Origin: Linum tenue | Lineage: Eukaryota > Streptophyta > Magnoliopsida > Malpighiales > Linaceae | NCBI GenBank assembly: GCA_946122785.1 | Contig: CAMGYJ010000006.1 | Coordinates: forward strand, 65,659,676 to 65,723,675 | Reading direction: 5' to 3' | DNA: 64,000 nt | Part shown: in pieces, positions 12,601 through 21,386 of the stretch | Layout: each line of letters opens with the position of its first letter | Position numbering within the stretch: the stretch's first letter is position 1 | Notes under the pieces: generated by a model | Seen by the model: the letters and a program-made list of their open reading frames with translations, nothing else | What the model was told of the DNA's origin: nothing | The model's database searches: none | Program-made: the position numbers and the translations under genes

Positions 12601-12685
12601 CGGTGTAGCTTTCAGCAGCAGCTTTTTCCAGAAGAGGCTTCTTTAGCAACCCTCCTTCCATTTTCGTCTCCTCGTTCTTATCCAT
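6640..12685 (-). CDS. ERD6-like (ESL) monosaccharide transporter, MFS family, 18 exons
   Basis: Eighteen exons splice cleanly into 481 aa: 12509-12685, 12051-12113, 11256-11345, 11073-11132, 10637-10702, 10282-10347, 10107-10182, 9822-9886, 9641-9733, 9411-9491, 9209-9293, 9028-9071, 8811-8873, 8638-8697, 8315-8368, 7182-7241, 6977-7091, 6640-6767. Length and exon-rich structure fit the plant ERD6-like proton/sugar symporters of 12 membrane spans. Family marks are PESPRW (about 215-220), GRRPLL (337-342), PWTMMSEIFP (about 395-404) and PETKGRT (461-467). An N-terminal LKKPLL (14-19) fits the LXXXLL signal that sends some ESL proteins to the tonoplast, so export of sugar from the vacuole is inferred. 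Oddity: in TM7 the usual QQ of the sugar site is QP (Q288, P289), followed by GGNSG. The start at 12685 is chosen because it precedes the LXXXLL motif; an ATG at codon 9 is possible. Intron 15 is the longest (7242-8314). Confidence 0.93.
7281..7630. repeat. Intronic TIR repeat (MITE-like) in transporter intron 15
   Basis: AATTTGGTAAATACAATTTA at 7281-7300 is mirrored by TAAATTGTATTTATCC at 7607-7621. The interior is AT-rich with phrases such as AGAAATACAAAATATTAG and AACACATCAAAATATTAG. Related sequence lies in another intron of the same gene at about 10352-10590. Confidence 0.55.
10352..10590. repeat. Second intronic copy of the 7281 repeat family
   Basis: It shares AGAAATACAAAATATTAG and AACACATCAAAATATTAG, in the same order, with the repeat in intron 15, and it fills most of intron 5 of the transporter (10348-10636). 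Its ends are not clear enough to define TIRs. Confidence 0.5.
10749..11021. mobile_element. MITE in transporter intron 4
   Basis: GTTGTTTGGATTGA (10749-10762) pairs with TCAATCCAAACCAC (11008-11021), 13 of 14 matching. The interior repeats CCAAATAAC and GTTATTTG, so a single strand could fold along its length. It is non-coding and probably of the Tourist/PIF type, and it accounts for nearly all of the intron. Confidence 0.65.
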
Positions 12686-12770
12686 TATATTCTTTCCCCT
12701 TCTTCTCTTTCTCCCACTCCTTTTTTCTTTCCCCTCTGGTGATTTCCAAAACAAAGCTGTACTGACATGA

Positions 12771-12800
12771 ATTGGAATATATATAGACCGGCCGATTGGA
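12771..12800 (-). promoter_or_regulatory. Core promoter of the transporter gene
   Basis: On the minus strand TCTATATATATTCC lies about 90 bp upstream of the chosen start codon, with a CCAAT-type TCCAATCGG just upstream (about 12792-12800). The leader between it and the ATG is pyrimidine/purine biased, as is common for plant 5' UTRs. No other element is recognised. Confidence 0.5.
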
Positions 12801-12829
12801 AGAGTGCTGGGCAACAACAGTTAGCTATG

Positions 12830-13138
12830 AGCTCACTGCAAGACTAAAAAAAAAAAAAAAGCGACAAACAAACAGTGATTGCAATGATGTTGAATTATTT
12901 TGGCCGGCCCCTTTCTCTCTCACATCGTGTCTCTTACTTTTGTCCTTTCCAAACAACTTGTTATATGGTGACAACACACCTGTTATTTTTACGTTACATT
13001 CCCCTAGAAGATGTGACTTAATGTTTCTTTTCTTTTATATATATATTTTTTATTATCATAAATATCTTTCCTGGAATGCTAAATGTCATTCTAATAGATA
13101 GTGTACTAAACTTAAAAATTACTCGGTTGTTAATTTTA
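12830..13138. other. Upstream intergenic spacer
   Basis: Between the transporter promoter and MULE-B. It holds a 15-A run near 12846 and AT-rich sequence, with no gene recognised. Confidence 0.6.
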
Positions 13139-13677
13139 AAATTTTAAGGCAAAATACACTTTCATAGTCAAATCTATTCGCGTTGTGACAAATATAGCCA
13201 GTTTTTGAAAAATACACTCGTATAGTCACTTTTGAAAACTTGACTGGCAAATTTTAGCCAATTCCGTTACTAACATAAACGGAAAGACAGACGCCGTCAG
13301 TAAGCCCTCCGTGGCGCTGAGGTGGATGTCACGCGGTTGCCACATCATCGCCAACTCGACATCATTTATCCATGTCATTTTTACCTTTTAAATTTACCTT
13401 CTTTATTTTTACCTTCTTTTCAATTCCACTCACTCCTCTAAACTGTCGACCATTATCAATCCCCATTCTAGGTTTTGCGGAGGAAAACCCCATCCCCGCC
13501 GCCGCTCTCTCTCGATCTCTTACCCATCGCCGTCGCTTTCTCCCTCTATATTCCCCATCGCTTTCTCCTTCTCTCCTCCCCATTGCCTTCTCCTTCTCCT
13601 TCTCCTTCTGTCCTTCCCATTTCCTCACTTCTCCCTCTGTTTTCCAGTCGCCGATTTATCCAGTCGCCGATTTATCC

Positions 13678-14237
13678 ATGTCGCGCAGGATTGGACGGAG
13701 AAATGTCGGGAGGGATTTGGGCGATTCTGGGTCAACGAACATCAAAAGTGAAGGTGTTGGTGATGTCATTTGCAAGTGCAAACTCCCTGCTTTGGTACAA
13801 ACTTATGGGACTAAGTTGAACCCAAGCAGACAGTTTTATGGTTGCCCTAATTGGATGGTAAGCAAATCGTAGTTTCTATGAACTATTTTATGACCTATTG
13901 TGTCTTAGGAACGTCAATTTTGCAGGATCCGAAATGTGGGTGCAATTTTTTTCGTTGGGTGGAGTCAAGTTCTGATATATCAGAGGCACGAAACAATGAT
14001 GTTGACGGTATGATGATGAAGTTGGAAGAAAGCTTAAGGCTGGCCGAATCGAAGGCAGTGAGAATGAAGAAGGATAAGCTACTGCTGGAGGAGGAGTTAT
14101 GCAATTGGATGAAAATGGAGAGAGATCGAACAACTGTATATCAGAATTTGTATAATGAATTGCGAGTGATTCGATATATGCTTAGTTTCTTCTTGGTTCT
14201 TAATGTCTTACTGATTGTGTTTCTGTGGAAGCAGTAA
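13678..14237 (+). CDS. MULE-borne GRF-type zinc finger, coiled-coil, single-TM protein
   Basis: Two exons, 13678-13857 and 13926-14237, splice at GTAAGC...GCAG in phase 0 to give 163 aa. Residues 32-75 form a GRF zinc finger: CKC...NPSRQFYGCPNW, then DPKCGCNFFRW after the intron. GRF fingers are known as single-stranded nucleic-acid-binding modules in some repair proteins. A charged helix follows (about 90-135, LAESKAVRMKKDKLLLEEEL), predicted coiled coil, and then a C-terminal hydrophobic anchor (about 145-160, SFFLVLNVLLIVFLW). The start at 13678 is the first ATG close to the domain. It is open and probably translatable. It sits inside MULE-B facing the transposase gene, and the same gene with the same intron lies broken in MULE-A. 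Function is unknown; an accessory role for the transposon is an inference. Confidence 0.8.
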
Positions 14238-14594
14238 GTTTGTATCGATCGTATGTAATGTGCACGTTGAAATTTGAAGTTGGTATGAAATTGAAAGTTT
14301 GCAAAAGATAGCATGGAACGATTGAACCTAACATAATCCTTGCGAAATCATCATGTTTCTACAATAGTCTGGAGCACACATTAACGAGCATGATAGTTAG
14401 TGCCTGATTACATTCTGACATTTGAGTTGAACATCAACCTAAGATAAAGAGTTTCCTTCAGCTACACCTAGCAAACAAGCCTAAAACTTAACATAAATTG
14501 TCTTAGCCGAATTACATGAGTCGACAAAGCTGCTTCTAAGCAAGGGTTGGATGCCCTGTACAAAATTTGGACTCATGAGAAGTTAACTACACTT

Positions 14595-16141
14595 CTAAGG
14601 TTGGGTTGGTGGCGGCTGGCTCCCTGGCAGATCCATCTCAGTAGGCTGGGTTGGAGGTGGATTCCCAACAAATCTCCCATTTGCCCCATTCAGCTGCATC
14701 CAACAGACCCTAGTGGAGAGAAATAGGATCAGTATAAAAAACATGAGAAATATTCAAAGTACAATCACATGAAATATTATTATACCTTCTGCTGGTCCGA
14801 TATAATAGTCCATCCTCTACCATCAACTAAACCTAGTTCTTCAGTTAGAATATCCACGAACCATGTCCAAGAGTTGGTATTTTCTCCTTCCACAACCGCC
14901 CAGGCAATTGGAAACATCTGGTTGTTTCCATCTTTACCCACTGCTGTGAGCAGCATACCTTTTACCTCCCCTTTAAGAAAACAGCCATCCAGACCAAACA
15001 TCGGACGACCGCCTAAAAGGAATCCATCCTTCAAACAGGAAAAGCCAACATATAAGCGCTTGAATAAGCACTTATCCTCATCTGGGTGCGGGTCAACTTC
15101 CAGCTGGAAACGACCATCCCTATCCCTCTTCTTCAACTCAGCTACATAACTCCTAATCAATTTATACTCATCACTCAACGACCCACTTAACATCTTGATA
15201 GCCTCTACTTTAGCTCTGTAGCAAGTTCTCTTCTTCACCTCCATATAGTGTTTTAACTTAACCTCAGCCATAATCTGTTCCGGAGCCCACTCTGGGTTAA
15301 TTCTGAATCTCTCTAACATATCTGAGGCAATCCACTTAGCTGTGACTTGGTTTACTGAGAGACGCCTTGCACATGTGTGTGGCAGCCCCACTTTCCTTAT
15401 CATGAAGCACTTATCCTTCCTGAACCAGCTTGCATACAACCTCCATTGACAATTCCCATCTTTACACTTAACCTCTCTCCTCGTAGGGTTGCTCCGAGTC
15501 CATCTCAGACATGCATCATGTGCTACAGAATGTCTTACAACGCCATCTTTGAACTGCTCTACCCCATCGAATTTCATTCTACATACAAACTCAAGTTTCT
15601 TATGGTCGCAGAGTGGATCACACTGTGGTGCATCATCATACAAATCACCATCCTCCTCATCTGATAAGTTGCCCCTTACATGATCTGATTCTTCTGACAA
15701 TCTGTAGTTTGAATGCTGAGAGCCCTCCCCATTAACATCAACTCGAGGTGGCTGAGCTTGTTCAGGTGGCTAAGGTTCTTCAGGTGACTCATTGTTCTGA
15801 AGGGGAGTGGAGTGCTGTGAATTCTCACCATCATCTTGGCCTTCCTCCTCCCCATTTTTAGAGTGAGATTCTTCAAATTCCAACAGCTGGTCTACTTCTT
15901 CTCCACCGGCAGCAACTCTTGCAATCACTCTCCTTTTCATCCCTTCACCATATGCACGTAGGTTAGCTCTAGCCTCGTGATATTCATCATATGATGTCAT
16001 TGCGTCATCGGAGTCATAAACATGATATATATCAGGAGCAACAGAAGCATCTCCAACATTGTGGCTGCCTAGCGAATCCTCATCATGACCAATCTGATTT
16101 GTGTCATTTTCGCCCACCAATTCATCCCACGAGTCTGCCAT
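14595..16141 (-). pseudogene. mudrA-like MULE transposase, truncated, one nonsense codon
   Basis: The first exon runs from ATG 16141 to a donor after DQQK (GTATAAT, about 14787). A terminal exon 14595-14693 encodes LNGANGRFV...QPPPTQP. The N-terminus is acidic. The MuDR-type DNA-binding region spans about 15280-15600 (CRMKFDGVEQFKDGVV, CQWRLYASW, HTCARR), followed by the start of the MULE transposase core (MFGLDGCFLKG with the first Asp; WTIISDQQ with the second). The final catalytic Glu, SWIM finger and zinc knuckle are absent because the intervening exons are deleted. An in-frame TAG at 15770-15772 interrupts the acidic region. The remaining intron (about 93 bp) still has usable borders, so a short spliced transcript is possible, but no active transposase. 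Confidence 0.88.
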
Positions 16142-16593
16142 CTGTTAAGATAACAACCTTATTGTCATTATATACTATATAATTACATAATTAATAGTTA
16201 ATTAGTCTTAAGTGGAACCAACTTTCTGCTTTACAATAAACAAATCGCATACAACAGGCTATCCACTAAAGAATTGCGAATTAAATAACCAATTTCAAAG
16301 CACATTTGTCGTCACTACAAATTGACTTTTGTATCCAATGTGATGAGCTTCTTACCGTTTGATTCAGGGGCAATCTCGCCACAAAGAGAAGTTCTGTGGT
16401 CCCTTCACAAACTTGTTCTGTCGCTCTCCAAGCTTTACAGATCGTCAACACCTATAAATAGATACCAAAAACTGCACTTTAATAAATAGATACCAAAAGC
16501 TTTACAGATCAACCTCATTCCAGCAATAACATTCGCACACTATAACCCCATACTCTTGTCTTCACTCACCAGCCAAACGCGAAACCAAAATTA

Positions 16594-16677
16594 GGGTTCG
16601 CCGACCTCCCCTCGCGATTCTGGGTTCGCCGACCTCGTCTCGCGATTTTGGGTTCGCCGACCTCGCCTCGCTTTTCT
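16594..16677. repeat. Three 28-bp tandem repeats in MULE-B
   Basis: GGGTTCGCCGACCTC followed by a variable 13 bp occurs at 16594, 16622 and 16650. It lies in the GC-rich right arm of the element, between a TATA-like block and the right TIR. Confidence 0.9.
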
Positions 16678-18317
16678 GGAATCAACCGACGGGTGCGACG
16701 AAGGATGATAGCGACGATTGCCCGGCTGAGACGAAGGATTAGGGTTCGCCGTCGTCGTCTATTCACCAGCCGGATGATGCATGGTTTCCTCTGTCTTCAC
16801 CGGAGATGGAGGAGCGATATGGGAGACGTCGTTTACTGGAGCGACGGAGAAGTGGGTCGGGCAGTCGGGGTGTGGTCTTCGATCGATTCGTCGATCGGGA
16901 GAGATGGGGGAGCTGTGTTTGACGAGAGAAGAATGAGAGAAGAGGAAGGGTAAATCGCGTGAATGGTAAAAGGAAACTCGATTAATTGGTAAAGTTAGAT
17001 TTAGGGTTTTACTTTTTTTTAATAATGAAATAATATACAATTTACACCAGTCCTGCCACGTAGATTAACAGCGTCCACGTTGCAAGCGTTCATTAGTCCA
17101 GTCAGCAGTCGTCAAATTCCCGTTAAAGTTTTGGACGGAATGGCTATACGAGTGTATTTTTCAAAAACTGGCTATATTTGTCACAACGCGAATAAATTTG
17201 GCTATGAAAGTGTATTTTGCCAAATTTTAATTCAAACTGCAACCGAACAACTTCTAAACATGCTATTTTTTTCCTCTGCCTTGAGCTTTATGATGACACC
17301 GGTAGAAAGAAAGAACCTGACCGTTCGTTGACACCCTGTCCGTCAAGCTACCACTCCAACCTGGCGGAAGAAATGGAACGAAAATGGATTTTAGTTTGGT
17401 TCTTGGCTGAAACGATGGTTTGGCTTTGATTGACTATGGGCTGAACGCAAAATGATTTTCGTTCAGGCCATCGGTCAACTAAAGTCAAACATTTGATTTG
17501 CATCGGGCTCAAACCAATTTTATTGGTTTCTGATTGCTCAAAAATATTATAATTAATTTTTAATATTCCAATTATTTATTTACTTTTAGTTAAACTTTAA
17601 TTGAATGTTAAGAATTAGATATTTGAAAATTTTAGGAGAAATGATTTTTGTTATTTTATGAATGGTGTATTTGTTGAGTGCAAACTATAGAAGGAAAGAT
17701 TAATGGTAAGATGAATGGTGTATTTGTTGTGAGAAATAATTAATCTGGAAAAAAATTACAACTTAAAATGAAAGAGAAATAATGTATTAAATTTTGTAAA
17801 AGAAATGTTAGAGACCTTTCGTAAATGATTATGTGACATATTATGTACAACAACATTGTGCACTGTAACCGTTCCCATGCCATATCCCAAGTTCTAGCTG
17901 ACTCGTCTTGTATAATGAAACCTCAGTCGTCAAACCATAAGATACATGAATTGTTGACAAATTATAATTAAGAAGAACCTTAGGATAAGATCTTCGAAAC
18001 TTGACATGTCATTAAAACAAGTCTAACGTCTCAAACACTCAGCCTACATGATTGGTCATGATAAAAACAATGAAACTTTGTAACTTTATTTTGATTTTCA
18101 TACTTGATATTGATAATTATAGTTAAATTTCCAAGAAATTCAAGTTATCATCTATTTACAACTTTATTATAGGTAAAATGTAATGTAACAAAGTAAAATT
18201 TTATGCAATTTCTGTAAAATTACCTATAATCTGCACAATAACGGGTCGAAAATGAGACAAGTCAGGGCGGCTCAGGTCGAGAACAGTACCCATGCTAACC
18301 TCACCACGCCTACGAGA

Positions 18318-18482
18318 CGAATATTATTCGTCCCATAACAAGTCAAACAGGTCAGATAGTACGGGTCATATCAAAACTGTCATCCTAATGCAAAAGTCAC
18401 GAATAATATCCGTCCTTTAACAAGTCCAAACGGGTCAGATAGTACGAATAAGATCGAAATTGTCATCCGAATACAAAAATTC
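18318..18482. repeat. 82-bp imperfect tandem duplication
   Basis: CGAATATTATTCGTCC...AACAAGTC and CGAATAATATCCGTCC...AACAAGTC start 82 bp apart, and both carry CAGATAGTACG and TGTCATCC. Non-coding. Confidence 0.8.
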
Positions 18483-18856
18483 GCACATCATCATATTATC
18501 ATATTACGCTATGATGTTTCTAAGTGAGACTCAAGAAGAAATTCTATTTTTTTTTTTTTTTGAAAAAGAATGTTCTGAGTGAGACTGAGAAGAAGATGAA
18601 TATATATTTATGGCCAGCCTCTCATAAATATCAGGCTCAAATTGCATTAAACTACTTGTTATAAAGTTAAATTAGATCATTAAACCCATATTATCGACTG
18701 ATTGTTTCTTTCAAAAGAATCTCTACTTGATTAGCTTGCTGACCAGACCGTCCACAAATAGGTGGGAGCCCACCACCAGGGCCATATATATGGGACCCTT
18801 TTATTTTCTTTTCCCCTTGTAGAATTATTGGAATAGTAAAGTTGAACATACGGCCA

Positions 18857-18901
18857 ATAATGCATGATATTTTTTTTTTTTATAATCATAATGCATGATA
18901 T
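18857..18901 (-). mobile_element. A-tail micro-insertion with 14-bp TSD
   Basis: ATAATGCATGATAT is present at 18857-18870 and again at 18888-18901, flanking only 17 bp (ten T, then TATAATC). Read on the minus strand the insert is GATTATA followed by an A tail. Its short end resembles the GATTACCCAT end of the LINE at 53399-57988. It fits an extremely 5'-truncated LINE insertion. Confidence 0.7.
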
Positions 18902-19439
18902 TGAAATAAGAAGAAAGAATCAAGGTTCAACCAAAAAAGAAAAAGAAAATGAAGAAAGAATCAAGAGAAGATTGTCGCGCTCTGAGATTCCAATAATACA
19001 GGCTTAATTCATAGCTAGATTGATGACTGTCGGCATCCATATAATTCAAATACGCTATTGAACCTTACATCAACTAACAGATCACGGGACTGAATAGAAT
19101 ATTAAACACACATTAGTGTTAGCCGCATGCTAACAAAATTTGTTAAGCGTATTATCTAGCTACTTATAGAAGCAACTCAAGTGACAAAAGAGGGAAGGAG
19201 GCTTGATTTGAGTTTCATTAACAAATTATAGTTTGGTACCTAAATTTAATAGATGTTATAATTTAGTACGTAAATGAATTTTTAAATAAAGTCCTAAAAC
19301 TATTGATGAAAATTTACACTTTAGTACTTGATGTTTTAAAATTTACAAATTGGCCCAAGTTTATGAGCTAGGTTTATGGTCTGCTTTAACAAACTTGTTC
19401 TACGCTTTATGATACTTCTGGTATGCTTAAATAAACTTT

Positions 19440-19580
19440 GGCTAAACCATCCTCATCCCCATCTTCAAATATTCCAACCCATACCCACCCCATACCCATG
19501 CGGAGGGATGTTTGCCAAACTCATCCCCATACCCGTGGGTTTCGGGTACCCATGGGTAATACCCGTACCCGTACATCCAA
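19440..19580. repeat. hAT-like end fragment (ACCCATACCC repeats)
   Basis: Dense ACCCATACCC and ACCCGTACCC phrases with a GTACCCATGGGTA palindrome, a common feature of non-autonomous plant hAT elements. It is not telomeric repeat. No matching end or target duplication is seen. Confidence 0.45.
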
Positions 19581-19917
19581 CATTATTATCCTAAAATTTA
19601 CAAGAAAAGTTTTAACTACAACTCTAAACGTACCTATTATATCACGAATTCAACAAAACACGGTCATTTTCTTAATACGGTTCAAAGAATATGATCCTAA
19701 AACATTCGTTAATACATAATATATAGTATAATATTTTTCAAATTATTATGTTCTAACTCTGATACATCTACTAAGTAATAATTAACTAACATAATCTTGT
19801 TGACAAGGGGGAAAGTGAAAGAGTGAAAGGAGAATTGAGAGAAATGAATTAGGTTTTGATTAAGATGGTCACTCAATTGCATTTCTACTATTTATTTCCT
19901 CGAGTTATCCTCATCAT

Positions 19918-20621
19918 TAGGGCTGGGCATGCGGGCGGATCATCCGCGGATTTGGGCCGACCCACCCGCATTTGACCCGAATTTCGTTAAGTGGGTGGGT
20001 TTGTGGGTGGGTGACGGGTTGCGCTGGGAGCCATCCGCCGGGTGGTGGGTGGGTTGTGGGTGAGTGTGCGGGTGACCCACTCAACCCAACAGCAAAAAGA
20101 TCAAAGTCGTTGGCGCTAGAGAGAGGAGAGTGGAGACGTTAGATATAAACTCGGACTGCTCCTGGAGTTTGAACCTCAAAGCCAACCTTCCAAATAGAGA
20201 TCCCCTCTTCTTCCCTTTACTTTTTCCTCTAATTCTTGTGCCTAGATCACCGCTCTTTCCTTTGTGGAATTATTTTCCTTAGTTCTTTGCACCTAATAAT
20301 CATCTCAATCTGTAGAAAACTCTTTCATAATAGAATTTCTATCCAATTTAAAAACTAATTTGGCATTTTTCGCCCTATTTCAACTACTTGTTTCCCTCGA
20401 TGATTATCTTCACCTATTATCATGTCAAGTTGACTCCTTTATATTATATACATTGTGATGTGGGTGAACCCACAAACCCACCCGCATCATCCACCATCCG
20501 CCCGACCCAACCCGAGACTAAATGTGGGTGGGTGGTGGCTTAAAAATTATCAATCCGTTTAAGCGCGGGTGGGTGCATTTTATGGTCAAAATCCACCCGA
20601 CCCACCCAATGCCCACCCCTA
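19918..20621. mobile_element. Non-autonomous hAT element, perfect 8-bp TSD
   Basis: The ends are TAGGGCTGGGCATGCGGGCGG on the left and the complement of TAGGGGTGGGCATTGGGTGGG on the right. An exact duplication CTCATCAT flanks it (19910-19917, 20622-20629), the hAT hallmark. Both subterminal regions are rich in GGGTGGGT or its complement. The interior shows no transposase. Confidence 0.93.
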
Positions 20622-20689
20622 CTCATCATCATTGATAGATTATAATTTGATCCACATATTTTTGTATATGTGAAGAAATTCTCTTGGTG

Positions 20690-20871
20690 TGGCGAATATG
20701 GGTATGGGTGTGGGGCAGAGGAGGCTAAAACCATACCCACCCCATACTCATCATACTTTTTGCGGGTTTTACCCATACCCGCCCCATACTCGGTCAAAGC
20801 GAGGATTACCCGCGTTGACTGGGTCGGGGGCGGTCGGGTACCCACGACCATGGGTTTGATTGTCATCCCTA
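20690..20871. repeat. hAT-like right-end fragment
   Basis: Repeated ACCCATACC and GGGTATGGG phrases end in TTGATTGTCATCCCTA, a typical hAT terminus (TAGGGATGACAATC on the minus strand). No partner end with a matching 8-bp duplication was found. It may pair with the 19440 fragment, with the 19918 element inserted between them. Confidence 0.5.
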
Positions 20872-21250
20872 CTTATACCCCTTTAGAATTAAAAAAAATC
20901 ACGAAAACAAGAATTTGATATCGGCTCAACTACCAAGTACCAAAAAATAAATAGCCGACAGCACGCATGCAATTCACACCATCTTCGGTCCCCAATAACC
21001 AAGAGACGTGACCGTTTTCCAGCTAAAAAAGGAACGAAGAGACAGTGTAATTGGTGGGCCTCTTTTAGATGACAAGCTTGTAAGTTCAAACTTCAAAGTA
21101 CAATAGACCTTTGGTTAGAGAGGGGGGGAAAATTTACATCCTTGTCACCGAGCACAATCCAAATATCCAATGCAAGCAATAAATTTTTAATTCTGATATC
21201 GTCAATGCAACACTAATTTTCCGTTCTTTGTTAGAGGGCTATTTGGGCCG

Positions 21251-21290
21251 AAACTAATATTTTTTTTTTTGGTAAAAAAAAAACTAATAT
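21251..21290 (-). mobile_element. A-tail micro-insertion with 10-bp TSD
   Basis: AAACTAATAT at 21251-21260 recurs at 21281-21290 around ten T plus GGTAAAAAAA. It has the same form as the inserts at 18857 and 30756. Confidence 0.55.
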
Positions 21291-21386
21291 CCTTAATACA
21301 AGTATCCAGGTTTCCAATAAAAAAAAAATTTATGACATCTTTTCTTCTTCCACCTTGCGTTGATTGTGGCCATCTCCTCTCCCTTT

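Larger units (their letters stand above)
13148..17221. mobile_element. MULE-B: two-gene Mutator-like element, 9-bp TSD
   Basis: Long inverted repeats start GGCAAAATACACTTTCATAG at 13148 and end in the complement at 17221. They contain the same 'TGACAAATATAGCCAG' phrases as MULE-A. A perfect target duplication AAATTTTAA lies at 13139-13147 and 17222-17230. Two convergent genes are inside: an intact GRF-zinc-finger/TM gene (13678-14237, plus) and a truncated mudrA gene (14595-16141, minus). The layout matches MULE-A. The right part carries a GC-rich block with three 28-bp repeats and no recognised product. Confidence 0.95.
17231..19430. other. Gene-free AT-rich region
   Basis: No coding sequence is recognised on either strand. 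It contains the 82-bp duplication at 18318-18482, an A-tail micro-insertion at 18857-18901, and a diverged one around 18520-18600 where a 14-T run lies between two imperfect copies of AGTGAGACT. Confidence 0.6.

Noticed and set aside
12846..12860. 15-A run near 12846 as another A-tail micro-insertion
   Set aside because: No duplicated flank is visible on its two sides.
19440..20871. ACCCATACCC-rich stretches as interstitial telomere
   Set aside because: The motif is not the plant telomere repeat TTTAGGG, and the sequence ends in hAT termini.
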